From NCBI GenBank assembly GCA_030015575.1, contig JASDDO010000026.1, forward strand, positions 192,411,739-192,475,738: 64,000 nt of DNA, read 5' to 3'. The stretch is from Agapanthus africanus (lineage: Eukaryota; Streptophyta; Magnoliopsida; Asparagales; Amaryllidaceae). Shown here piece by piece: positions 11,037 to 22,049 of this stretch. The notes beneath the pieces are model-generated. The model was not told where the DNA came from, did not search any database, and was given only the letters and a program-made list of their open reading frames with translations. Numbering within the stretch: position 1 is the stretch's first letter; each line of letters starts with the position of its first letter. Made by a program: the position numbers and the translations under genes.

Positions 11037-12284
11037 TGTCTCCAGCGCATACCCCCAGAAGGAAATAGGTAACTCAGTTGTGCTCATCATACAGCACACC
11101 ATATCTAATAGGGTGCGGTTCCTCCATTCCGATACACCGTTGTGCTATGGTGTATATGGAGGAGTTAGCTGAGAGAGAATCCCATTCTCTTTTAGGAAGT
11201 CCAGGAATTCATTGCTTAAGTATTCTCCTCCTCGATCAGATCAAAGGATTTTAATACTTTTTCCGGTTTGGTTCTCGACTTCTTGTTTATATTCTCTAAA
11301 TTTCTCAAAAGCTTCTGATTTGTGTTTCATCAGGAACACATATCCGAATCTACAGAGATCGTCAGTGAATGTAATGAAGTACGCAGAACCATTCCTGGCA
11401 TGTGTAGACATGGGGCCGTATACATCACTATGTACCAGTCCCAAGAGTTCGGTAACTCTCTCTCCGTGTCCCGTAAACGGAGTTTTGGTCATCTTGCCTT
11501 TGAGACATGACTGACAAGTGTCATAAGATGAAAATTCAAACGGATTTAAATATCCATCCTTATGTAACTTGGTTAGTCGTGTCATATTGATGTGTCCCAG
11601 TCTACAATGCCACAAGAAGGATTCGTTCATTTCTGAACTCTTCCTCTTGTGTGAGTTTGTTATACTTAGAACCGTTGATTGATTTAGAACATAAATGCCA
11701 TTGCACAACGTGCCTGATCCAACCAACTTTTGGTTAAGGAAAATGTTCATAACATTATCCTGTAATACAAAATTATATCCCTCTTTACTCAACAAAGAAA
11801 CTGATTTAATGTTGTATATCAGGTTCGGCATGAAATAGCATTCGTTCAGAATCAACGTATTACCAGTTGGCAATACAAGGTGATATTCCCCGACGGTTTT
11901 AGCTGCAACAATTGCACCATTTCCAACCCTTATGTCTTTATCACCTTCTCCAAGTTCTCTACCTTTCCTAAGCCCATGTAACTGATTACATATATAGGAT
12001 CTTGACCCGGTATCCAATACCCAGGACGTAGAGGAAATGGAGAAACAGTTCTCTGTAACGAACACACCCGAAGAAAATGCATCAAAATGTACTTTCTTCA
12101 TTCGGGTGGCATGGGAATCCTGGTATTCCCCTATATCCTGTTCAGTCTTATAACTCTTATAAGAAATAACAGAACCAACGTTCCCCAGCACAGTATAACA
12201 TGCGGGTTCGGTCAATACATCCATATTATTATCTTGATTAAGGCATGATATGGTCGCTACCTGGAGAGAGAGAGAAGAAAACAC
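11037..12284 (-). pseudogene. copia-1 protease, GAG-pre-integrase and integrase core, gag missing
   Basis: The open stretch 11241-12284 contains the aspartic protease motif (SWVLDTGSRSYICN). The GAG-pre-integrase zinc-binding segment follows (LWHCRLGHIN, then CQSCLKGKMTKTPFTGHG), then the integrase start (HSDVYGPM, FITFTDDLCRFGYVF). Homology continues to 11037 but passes a TGA at 11241-11243, where copia integrases have Arg of the SDRGGEY motif, and a TAG at 11145-11147 in place of Gln of PQHNGVSE. Gag and its zinc knuckle, present in copia-2, are absent. About 180 bp of unrelated sequence (about 12100-12284) sits between protease and leader. The left edge abuts the CACTA element. Confidence 0.9.
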
Positions 12285-14999
12285 TTTAGCGTATGCTCTT
12301 GCAAGACCAGTTTGGTTATTATTTTATCTAATCAGGATGGCTCCCACTGTTTTTATCAAATCTTTCTTCAAACCCTAAAAGGAAAGACTAGCCGGGATTA
12401 ATTACACCTTACAATTTCGCCAATCTTTCAGCCAGGCCAGGGTCGGTACTTTGAGGGAGGTACCCTGTGCTTTCGCACGGACCTAATTAAAGTAAATCTC
12501 GTTTTCCCAGAGGCGTAACCCCGTTGATACCTTTCTAGACACTTACTTGATCGGCTAATTGTCCTGTGTAAAACTCTCCCGGGAGTAACAATTACTCGCA
12601 GTGGGTATCGGGATCCAACTATCTCATAGAAGGTATGCAATCTCATTGCAAATTTCAACACTTGAAATTCCCGATAATATTTTGCCCCTAACCCCTATAA
12701 CCTTGACAAAGGCCAACAAATCATAGGATGCTAGTCAAGTTCAACCCGTCATTTCTTGATTGAATCAAACCCACCCGCCCGACCCTTGACAAAGGCCAAC
12801 AAGGTCGCACGACTATCCCAAAACAATCTGCATCATATGCATAAACAGATAAGCACCATTTAGCTACCGCACACTACGCCTTGACAAAGGCCAACAAATG
12901 CAGCACGAATACTAAATAGTTCTTATCTGAAATGACGGAGGGCTACGACAGGTTTTTCTGAAAACCTATTGCGTAATAAACTTGATATCGTCGTAGAATC
13001 ATGTGAATTTTGAAATGGAGTGATTTTGAGGCTTTTATTAGTTTTGCTAAAGAGGTCACTCCCGGTGAAGGGATCTCGGCTCTTTCCTTATGGAATAAGG
13101 TGCAGGATATATCATATACATCACTATGCAAAGCAAAACTTCAAAAGCAATAAAAAACAAACCGAGTGTTGTAGCATCTGCTAGTTTTGCTAAAGAGGTC
13201 ACTCCCGGTGAAGGGATCTCGGCTCTTTCCTCATCGAATAAGGTGCGGGATATATCATATATATCGCTATGCAAAGCAAAACTGTAGCTACCCTTTTTTT
13301 ATTAAAATTTGATTCTACAACATCTTTTAGGTTTCTTTTCTTTCATTAATCACATTAATGAAGTCCCATCATTTAAGTCACCTAAACATTACAGATAAAT
13401 ACGACGTATACTTATGCCATCCGCATTCGCCTCGATGTCCCCTCGTGCACCGTTAGGTTAGGTAATTAACGGCAAAGCAGGGCAGGATTAGCGCGGGTGT
13501 AAAACATAAGTAACGCCTATATAATATATCATATATACTATATGCAGTATTTATCACAGTACATCAAATGATCACATCACAGATATCGCAGCAGAAGAAA
13601 TATATGAAACATTGGATATACTAGGACGTCCGTGTTTTTATTTTGAGCCTCTATAAAACACGGATTCCACGGTCGCGACGAATAGCCAAACCCACACCCC
13701 TAGACCCCTACGAGAGCGGCAAGCAACCCTACCAATTCTGGAGTTAGGAGACTCGGACTCGACTCCTCGAGTTGGTCTCCCACTGGACTCCAGAACCCGG
13801 TTATTTGTGCTCTCCTCCTTGGGTCTATCCTAGTGCGGAAAAGTAAGTAATATACAAAAGGTGACATCAACCTCATCCCGGAAGTGCCCTAATAAAAGAA
13901 TATTACATACAATTTATTTTACATGAATGAAAATAAAAACTCTCATCTCACATAAAACCCCCGGCTATTCTGAACGCGACGATCCAATATAACATATTCA
14001 GCAACACATAACATCACATGTCATCAACGTAAGTAAATATGCGCATCCCAATTGTCGTTGACATATAGCAACGAAACCGGCGATATCACATATTACACTT
14101 ACGGTCACAGAAAAGAAAGTGTAAAACTACAACATTTGGAATCCACAATCACTTTAGACATCGTAAATCCGAAATATCACATATTTCGCATTTCATGCCT
14201 AACTGTATGAATTCCACATATTGTATCACATTCCAGATAAATAGACAGTATTAAACTTTCCGATCGAATAGTCAAATACCCAAGATTTCCTAAATAGCTC
14301 AACACTTGAGCGGAGTTCAAAAATTCCAGAATATGTCATAGTAGCAACGGTCCAGCCGTAGAAGGGTCAAACCAACGCCTCACATGTGACACGCCGTACT
14401 GCCCCAAACCCTAAGGTTCAAAGGGCAGTTCAAGACGGTCACATAATCGAGTTAAGGTTTTTTGTCTTCTAGAGGGTCCATCACATTACATGCACGTTTT
14501 TCCGAAAGATTTAAACCCGAGAAAAATTCAACACTTGAATGTTTTTCGTGCCGGGAAAAATTGAGTTAATGATATCCGTTAGACCATTTTAGTACTTTCT
14601 AAATTATCCAGAATAACATAACAAAATTAAATTCTCCGATCGAATCGACGATTACAAAATAAACCCCAAAATATTCAACACTGGAGTCAGAATACAAAAT
14701 ACCCAGAAAGATATACAGCCAGAAATAGACATTACTATAGAAAATTCAAAGCCCATAGCTACAGTTCTGCCGCGGATCCGCGGCCCAAGAGAGGTTTGGC
14801 CGCGGTTCCACGGTGGGCTTTACTGTTCATGGGCTCGTTTTCTATATTAATGTTTATATTTACCTGCTGATTTTTTTAGGTATTTTTAATTCAGAAAAAT
14901 CACAGATTTTGAAAAAAGTCCACAGAGGGGGTTAAATTTGCGTATTCGGGTTCGTTCGGAGTTTTAACTTCGTTAACACATCGCCTAATACTCTAGCTA
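12285..14999 (-). other. copia-1 5' leader (untranslated), with internal repeats
   Basis: This stretch aligns by eye with the copia-2 leader (32282-34670). Both share a segment about tttagg...cacattaatg, the phrase agcgcgggtgtaaaacataa and the block near cgtagaagg. It contains three copies of CCTTGACAAAGGCCAACAA (12701, 12784 and 12879), an inserted pair of 101-bp units (13040-13283) and GC-rich palindromes (14769-14814). No conserved reading frame was seen. A leader of 2.4-2.7 kb is long for a copia element. Confidence 0.8.
13040..13283. repeat. Pair of 101-bp units with 9-bp terminal inverted repeats
   Basis: Each unit (13040-13140 and 13183-13283) starts AGTTTTGCT and ends AGCAAAACT, an exact 9-bp inverted repeat. 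The two are almost identical in between. Copia-2 lacks the pair at the corresponding place (around 33060-33100), so it was gained in copia-1 or lost from copia-2. The structure resembles a very small MITE, but no clear target duplication is visible. Confidence 0.7.
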
Positions 15000-15012
15000 G
15001 GCTCTGATACCA
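15000..15012 (-). other. Primer-binding site, initiator-tRNA-Met type
   Basis: On the minus strand this reads TGGTATCAGAGCC, the standard plant PBS complementary to the 3' end of initiator methionine tRNA. It lies one base from the end of the 5' LTR. It fixes the orientation of copia-1 as right to left. Confidence 0.95.
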
Positions 15013-15013
15013 C

Positions 15014-15826
15014 TGTAGGGTTACTAGGCATACTAACAAGGCTCTACAAGGTATCGACCATGCCAAAATTAAATTTTTAGGTGCCGAACAACCCTAAACA
15101 AGATCGTATACTAGAGTTTAGGCGACAGAAAATAGCAAGTAAACAACTTTACTCTAAAGGGATACGAAATACAACCTTTGTAGATCGTTCCTCCACTTCT
15201 TTAGCTCCTTGATGAAGTCCCTTCACTGCGATCATGGTTCTCCCGGACCCTTGCATGGCTTCACGAAGCGAAAGGTGCGACCTTGCTTGAAGTCTCCGAG
15301 GCCGAAGATGATCTACGTCGAGAGAATTCCGACTCAAGCTTCCACTTCACTAACTTGAGAATTAGTGAAGTAAACACCCTATACTAAAGTGCTAATCTAG
15401 TAGAGGATGGAGAAATAGGAAGTGGGTTCTCTTTAGAATTTTATTTCTCACACTCTTTCTCACTTTGGATCAAATACTAGCAAGCATTTTCCTTTTGCAA
15501 TGAAGAAGAAGAAGAAAAGAAAGAGCTGAGAATAATGATCAAGTGAGAATGCTAACCATGGTGAGTGAGTATCATATACTAACTCTTGTAGAGACATAAC
15601 CATAGCTAATTCTAAATGGTTAGGTTAAACAAAGATCTAAGGTAAAATAAAACAAGTGGACTTTTTCAAAGCATCCACAAGCTTCTACAAGCTTCATGCT
15701 TATGAAAAAATTCCACTAATTTGCAATTACCTTAAATAAATGTAAACCACCATTTAAAAATAGAATGGTGTGTGTCTTGTACACCCATGTTTAGTGTATC
15801 ATCAACCATGATACAAAAGAAAACAC

Positions 15827-15865
<39 letters not shown>

Positions 15866-17235
15866 GTGTGCAAGTGTGAGAATAACCCTAAAGTGAACAA
15901 GTGTTAGTAAATGTAAACTAGTATATCTAATATACAATTATACATTTAATCATTAAATCAACACTTGACTTAATAATCCGGTCATATCTCATAAAACCGA
16001 CTAACATTCATCGTATCGACTTATCGAATCAACCCTTGATTCGATAACCCGGTCATATCATATATAACCGACCGATACTAAAAGTCGCAAGAATAGAATA
16101 TGGTATCACATACACGCATTATTCTCGGTCTCGCACATATCACATATGCACTCCTATTTCATTTTGCCTGAGCCAGTAAAACCTCTATGTAGGACTCTAA
16201 AGACTCGTCAATACGCCGGCAGTAGGTGATGATCACATCACGCACCCACAAGCCGTCAGTGGTACTAGCTGGACGTAACGGCTACCCGGGTATTGAGCGA
16301 TCAGAAGATCAACAGGCAAGCCCGCTCCAACTCCTGTAAAAGCCTGTCGGCAACACTTCCCGTACAGTCCGGTCTCCTTGTCTGATATGTCGCATATAAG
16401 TCTAGGGGTGGTAAATGTCAGACCCCAATAACTGATAAGTCGTGCCGATGTGAGGCTCATAACGGGTCGAGAAACTACTGGTAACACTTACCAGTAAATC
16501 TCTAATTAGCCCTGGCCAGGGACTTCCCTGTTACGGCCAATCGAGCACAGCGCAACATCAACCCCCAATACCGGGAGAGACGAAACCCCTCCTATCGCTC
16601 ATTGCCTCCATGTGACTCGGGACTGTACCCAAAAACCACCTTTTTACACGCCCTCATGGACGTGGTAAAGTGGAAATCAAAGCACAGTGTGAATCACACA
16701 AGACTCTATGACGATCTCGGGTCTACAGACTAACCTGCACAAGTGTCACCAGAGAACTGCCATCTGACGTGAGCTATAATACCATCTGGGAGTTCTCGTC
16801 GAGTCCTTCCAGTGTACCCACTCTCCACTGAGCACCCGTATACCATCTCTGATGTCAAACACCAATGGATATGGGATCATCCATCGCCCATCTCATGGGT
16901 CGAGAAGCGTATACGCTAGTCTACTCTGGTATATCGATGCCCCGTCTCGATACATCTACGACTAGGGACCTTGAAGGATGTACTTATGGACTACCATGTC
17001 CCCTCTAGTATGATCCAAATCATAGTCCAGGTAGTCAAGTACACATCCTAAGGGCTTTACCAACATGTAACTATAAGACAGTATAAAGAGACAAGTATAC
17101 ATGTTAAAGTAAAGAGCAACCAGATAGCATACTATCATATCGAGCATGAAAGTCCTCTCTATATATGTCCAAGCATCCAATATAATATACATCATCTGTA
17201 CAATACTGGCCTCTAGGGCATACATACAACTAACA
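15014..17235 (-). repeat. copia-1 5' LTR
   Basis: On the minus strand it starts TGTTAG at 17235 and ends in CA at 15014, giving 2222 bp. It matches 1-1315 over its left-hand part. A (TA)n run lies at about 15833-15860. A TATA box (minus-strand TATATAGAGAGG) at about 17150-17165 would start transcription near 17130. The central part is also similar to the copia-2 LTRs, so the two are related subfamilies. Confidence 0.94.
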
Positions 17236-18112
17236 AGTTGTCCGTTTGAGATGTGGGGAACAAATATAATCGACCTCATCGAACTAGCATCCTCCAAAGG
17301 ATATCGGTTCATATTGGTAACGACTGACTACTTCTCTAAGTGGGCAGAAGCTGACCACTGAGAGAGGTGAAAATGGAGAATATCCTCCATTTCTTCAAGA
17401 CCCATGTTATCTATCGGTCCGGCACTCCGCGACAGATAATCTCGGATAATAGGCCAGCTTACAGAAGGTATAAAATAAGCCTCTTTGCACAACAGCATAA
17501 AATAGATTGGAGATACTCTTCAGTCTATAATTCTCGGGCCAACGGTCTCGCTGAAGCTTTCAACAAGACCTTGATAAAGATCATAAAAAGACGGTGTCCA
17601 GAAACAAAAAAGACTGGAACGAAAGGCTGAATGAAGCTCTCTGGGCATACCAAACAACATTCAAGACGGACATGAATACAACACAATACGCATTGTTGTT
17701 CGGCACAGAAGCAGTGTTTCGTTGGAAATAGAACTCTCCTCTCTATGAGTAGCTGTTCGATATGAGCTGACAGATGAAAAAAATGCTCATCTTAGGCTTC
17801 AGGAGCTCGACGCCCTCGATGAAACTCTCCTTATAGCACAGCAAAATCTGAAGACTTATAAGGCAAGGATGACACGGTCATACGAAAAACTGATCAGGCT
17901 GAGAACATTCCGCCAAGGCGAACTCGTACTAATCGTCAAAAGACCAATGATCCCTAATCGTGAAAAACAGGAGAAGTTCGAGCTGAACTATGAAGGCCCA
18001 TAAATCATAGACAAAGTCTACTAAGGTGGAGCCTACCTGCTAATTGATATGCATGGCGAAAGACCTTTCTGGCCAATAAACGGCCGACTCTTCAAAAATA
18101 ACTATGTCTAAC
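17236..18112 (+). pseudogene. Ty3/gypsy (Tat-like) integrase, C-terminal part, broken
   Basis: Starting exactly at the copia-1 border, the plus strand reads CPFEMWGTNIIDLI, then GYRFILVTTDYFSKWAEA. After a stop/frameshift near 17360 it continues as THVIYRSGTPRQIISDN, RANGLAEAFNKTLIKIIKRR and EALWAYQTTFKTDMN. The C-terminal integrase region follows (ELDALDETLLIAQQNLKTYK, FRQGELVLIVKRPM, then GERPFWPINGRLFKNNYV with a stop near 18110). The pattern is closest to Tat/Retand-type gypsy elements. The rest of pol, gag and the 5' LTR lie left of the window, beyond copia-1. Two or more frameshifts make it inactive. Confidence 0.88.
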
Positions 18113-18740
18113 GAGCCGTAACTTAGGTCAATGATAGATGACGACGCTTGTGTCTGCTCGCTATCTTCCTGAGTCAGAACTCTGAGAGTAGTATCCAAAA
18201 AGCTCCGTCGTCCCGAAATATGGCAACAATAGATCGAAACGTCCCTAAACTAATAATGAACCGAAACGTTCCTAAACTAACAATGGACTGAAACGTTCTT
18301 AAACTAATACTGGACCGAAATGTCCCTAAACTAATGCATTCCCCCAAACACGGGAATTATGGACCACTACGTTCTTAAACTGGTATTGGACCGAAAAGTC
18401 CTTAAACTAAAAATACGCCCCAAAATACGGCGATAAAGGACCTTCATGTCCTTAAACTACACGTTTAGCCCTACGGTGAATCCCCATATCGACTACCATA
18501 TACAATCCACGGGCGTAAATGATTCATAACTCTCCTTGGTCCCATATGGTAGTTCTTTGAAGGAGATCGGGACCTACAGCTAATGGTGCGTTACCTTACG
18601 GGCCGCCTAAAAAAATGGGGTATGTCCACAAGCGAAATGGGCACGGATGAAAACCCGAAAGGGCGCCGAGAGTAAAAATAGCAGGACTGCCAGCGAACTA
18701 GTGAAAACCTGAGAGGGAGCGAACTCATTAAAAAAAATAC
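18113..18740. repeat. Post-pol region of the Tat-like element with a 30-bp minisatellite
   Basis: Between about 18233 and 18459, variants of gaccgaaacgtccctaaacta recur about seven times with a period near 30 bp. Some units are separated by unique sequence. The rest of the interval shows no reading frame that I trust. Confidence 0.7.
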
Positions 18741-19215
18741 CTGTGTGAGATCCTTACGACTCACAAAGGAACAACACACTTAGGAATCCATACGATTCCT
18801 AAGGAGAAATTACACTTACGAGATTCTCACGACTCGTAAGGAGAATCTCTTTAAGAGACCCTCACGGCTCATAGAATTCAAAAGTCTTAGATTACATGGA
18901 TCTAAAGCTGTTATTAAGCCGTCATATCCCCCAAGCTGCCCTACAAGTAGTCTAATATCGACTCTTGTATAAAATCCACGGGCACAAATAAAAAATTCAC
19001 TCACTAAGTTCTACCAATGGCAAGAAATATCCCCATGAGGAGAATGATAGTTGTAAGTCCTCTCGACTTATAAGGAGAAAATACTCTTATAAGATCCTTA
19101 CGACTTATGAGGGAAAAACACACTTAAGAATCATCATGACTCCTAAGGAGAAAATACACCTACAAGACCCTCTTGACTCGCAGGGAGAAATACCTTTATG
19201 AGACCCTTATGCCTC
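18741..19215. repeat. Array of short hairpins with different stems and similar loops
   Basis: At least six imperfect palindromes follow one another. Examples are TGTGAG...CTCACA (about 18744-18765), CTTAGGAAT...GATTCCTAAG (18779-18802), CTTACGAG...GACTCGTAAG (18815-18840), CTTATAAG...CTTATGA (about 19085-19110) and CTTAAGA...TCCTAAG (about 19121-19146). The loop is usually close to atcctacga and a ggagaa tail follows many of them. Stems differ while pairing is kept. Confidence 0.8.
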
Positions 19216-20650
19216 ATAAAATCAAAAATCCTTAGTCGACAGGATCCTAACCCTGTTTTCTAAGCCACTTTTGTCCAAACCAACAAAAGAAAATGATGAT
19301 TCGCTCCTGGCAATATCCCAGTTATAGCGATGCTGATGCCTAAATAGGTATCAAATTTTATGTCCTCTCACGGCAAATGATGATTCACTCATGGTAATAT
19401 TCTAGTGGTAGCGATGCTGATGCCAAGATTGGGATCAGACTTCAAATCCCCAACTAAAAAAAAGAGCCGAAATGATAGTGCAACTCGTAATAAAAAACAA
19501 CGAGAAAAAATAAAAAAAAGCCGAATTGATTGGACACCACGATAAATAGCCGAAATGATTGGGCCATTGCGACTTTCGCGACATAAAAGTTGAAAAGATA
19601 GAGCATCGCGGAAAGAAATAAAAAATGAAAATGAAACTTTTCTACCCTGCAAGTATGTCCAAATTGACTCTTGTATACGATCCATGGGCACAAATAAAGG
19701 AAAGGGAACCATATTTTCCCACCATGCTTCGTCAAAAGGAGCACCGAGTCTCGACGGTACATATAAACCTAGAGACTATCCCTGTGTTCCCCCTTCATTC
19801 CAGTAGGGGTGGACACAACAATCAAATAAAATGAAGTGATGGCAAAATTCTAGATTCATGTCTTAATGGAAAGATCTACAGCGTAGAGATCATCTCGACA
19901 TTCCTTCTCAATGCAGGCTTGACGTCAACAAGGACCCAAGGGTTAAATAAAAAAGGAGTGATCGCAAAATCTTAACTCCATCCTGACGTGATTCTCATGC
20001 CAACAGGATGCAGACGCAACGTCAACAAAGACCCAAGGGTTAAATAAAAATGGTGTAATGGCAAAATCCTAGCTCCAAGACTTGACGGTTCATTTACAAC
20101 CTAGAAACTATCTTGTCGTTCCCTCTCATTTCAGCAGGATGCGGACATAATTATTGAATGAAATTGGAGCAATGGCATATCCCTAGCTCCAGATCTCGAT
20201 TGCAATACATACAACATAGAGATCGCACAGATGTTTCCTGACTTCAGCAAAGAATCGGCAAAGCAAAAGAAAAAAATGAAGTGATGGCATATTCCTAGCT
20301 TCGGGTCTTGACGGCAACTCATATAAAGCCTAAAAGACCATTGGAGATCATCACACTTTAGAAGGGTGTGGTTATGACTCATCGGGGCTCCAAATTAAGC
20401 CTAACCTTAAGTAAAAAGCGTAATGATAAATTCCTAACGCTTTCTCTTCCGATGGTAATATGACCTAAGGAGATTACTTGAAGACATCTTGTCTAGCCCC
20501 CGAAGGGATTAGAGACATGTCAGCCGCGGGGCTACTCGAATAGCAGCTTAAAGACTGTATATCGGGGAATACATCAGCCAACGCGACGGTACCATAGACT
20601 AAAACCCTAGTACCACAAACCTAACGGACCCCTGTCATAAAGAATGGGGG
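19216..20650. repeat. Internally repetitive non-coding DNA of the Tat-like element
   Basis: A 60-70 bp segment around gatgattcgctcctggcaat recurs at about 19290 and 19377. A second family (aatggcaaaatcctagctcc with dated flanks such as ctagagactatcct) recurs roughly every 100-130 bp from about 19740 to 20340. Open frames on the minus strand here translate these repeats and have no recognisable domain. Confidence 0.65.
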
Positions 20651-20699
20651 TTATCTACATACAACGTTAGGATAAGTTTTCCTGTAAACCCAAGGGAGG

Positions 20700-20910
20700 T
20701 AAATTAAAAATACTCTGAAATGAATACATAAACTAGAGACTCCGAAATGAGTGAATAAACTACAAGCTCTGAAATGAGTAAATAAACTACAAACTGGTGA
20801 CTCTGAAAAGAGTGAATAAACTACAAACTTCAAAACGAGTAAATAAACTAGAGACTCCGAAACGAGTGAATAAACTAGAGACTCCGAAATGAGTGCATAA
20901 ACTACTTCGC
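20700..20910. repeat. 30-bp minisatellite (gaaatgagtgaataaactac)
   Basis: About seven tandem copies of a 28-32 bp unit built on actccgaaatgagtgaataa and aactac. The 89-codon minus-strand frame across it is only the repeat translated (Leu/Val/Ser/Phe cycles). Confidence 0.85.
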
Positions 20911-21246
20911 GCCAGATCAAGACATCAAGAAAAAGAAAGGTCGAAATTTTAAAAGTTATAAACGATACGCCAACCTGAAACCATCCATATGCTATGCATT
21001 ACTCTACCTTACTTCACTCACAGGTATACCTTAGTGAGCAAGATAGTAGGGGGAAACATTTGTTCACATCTGTCCAGTGTTCACCTATATCTAGATGCAT
21101 ATTTGAATAAGAAAAAGCGTTGAAAGTATGCTCATTTATGTGTGCGTGTGTGCGCGCCACATATGCGCGCATCATTAGCATCCGTACGCAGCAGAAACTC
21201 CTAAGGGTAAAGGGCAAAGTATATGTGCAGAGGCAAGATGCCTACA
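20911..21246. other. Stretch with no gene seen
   Basis: Unique AT-rich sequence with a short gtgcgtgtgtgcgcgc run near 21140-21160. A TGTTGGGGG motif at 21256 could mark an LTR start, but I could not find a matching second LTR or a convincing polypurine tract. Confidence 0.4.
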
Positions 21247-21311
21247 TGGATAGGTGTTGGGGGTGAAACATTCAGCAGTCAACGATAAAGAAACATATTT
21301 AAATAAACACT

Positions 21312-21845
21312 TTATTCTACAGGAAAAATATCACCAAACACGGGATCAAAAGTATAAGAGTTTACAAAACTATGAATATAGTTTTCTAAAGCCCTCTCAG
21401 CCTTCTCCACCATGTCGAAGCGGCGATCTTCACGAGGAGTCGCTCCGCATCGGTCAATGCCGTGCACATCAGCGAAGGCAGATATGATGGCCCGCTGAGC
21501 CCGTATCTGGCTTAGCAACTGAACATAGTGATCCTTCAGAGGCTGGATAATCAAATCTGCCTTATAAAAGCACTCGATCTTGTCCTCCGCTGCGTCGATC
21601 ATCGCCAGAGTCATCTCCGCTGGATGAGGGGGAATGTCAGCAATCACGGAGAGGAAAATCATCCGGAGCCAAATAGAGCCGATGGGAAGAGAATACCCTC
21701 TACAAGTCAGGAGCTCGTACATCACCGTGTCACATTGGTCATCCGTGAGAACGGGATTCACCAAGCGTGCAGCAAAACGAGGAACAATTCCCTTGATAGG
21801 TACCTCCCATGGTTGCTAATGAGGATGTGGATGATTACAAGCCAT
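21312..21845 (-). CDS. Antisense ORF 1 of the Tat-like element, unrecognised protein
   Basis: An ATG at 21845-21843 opens a frame of 177 codons ending at 21312, interrupted only by a TAG as codon 10 (21818-21816). From the codon after that it is open: QPWEVPIKGIVPRFAARLVN, then LTDDQCDTVMYELL, IDAAEDKIECFYKADLI and RAQRAIISAFADV. I recognise no domain. It runs opposite to the gypsy pol genes, in the region between pol and the 3' end where Tat/Retand-type elements are known to carry extra, often antisense, ORFs. It is homologous over its length to the frame at 22628-23134. It may be a real element-encoded protein or a pseudogene. TAG may also be the end of an intron (splice acceptor). Confidence 0.55.
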
Positions 21846-22049
21846 GACTCTTGGTCTGTTAAAAATGGTTCTCTCCTTGTGAAGAAGAAGGAGAATATTG
21901 CTTCAATTATAAAGAGAAGTATTTAAGTCTAGGCACAGAAAATATTGTGCATGGTGGAACTATTTTCAAGTCCTGACAAAAAGAGCATGGGAAAGGAAAG
22001 AGTTGACTCATGAAAACAGAGCAAGAAGGTGAAACAATGCCTTCGTATC

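Larger units (their letters stand above)
1..17235 (-). mobile_element. Ty1/copia LTR retrotransposon copia-1, partial, split by a CACTA element
   Basis: The element runs right to left: 5' LTR (15014-17235), PBS (15000-15012), a long leader, protease/integrase, RT/RNase H, then the 3' LTR, which is cut by the window start. Base 1 matches base 15922 of the 5' LTR, so about 0.9 kb of 3' LTR lies outside. The pol order protease, integrase, RT, RNase H identifies Ty1/copia. A CACTA transposon at 3381-11033 splits the integrase region. The element sits inside a gypsy integrase gene; the right flank at 17236-17240 is agttg, and the matching target duplication would lie left of the window. Stops and frameshifts in pol and a missing gag mean it is not autonomous. 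Confidence 0.93.

Noticed and set aside
18741-19215. CRISPR-like repeat array
   Set aside because: Units are hairpins with changing stems, not constant repeats with unique spacers, and the DNA is from a plant.
20651-20920. 89-codon minus-strand ORF
   Set aside because: Translation of a 30-bp minisatellite.
21256-21275. TGTTGGGGG as start of the Tat-like 3' LTR
   Set aside because: No second LTR in the window and no clear polypurine tract just before it, so not annotated as a border.
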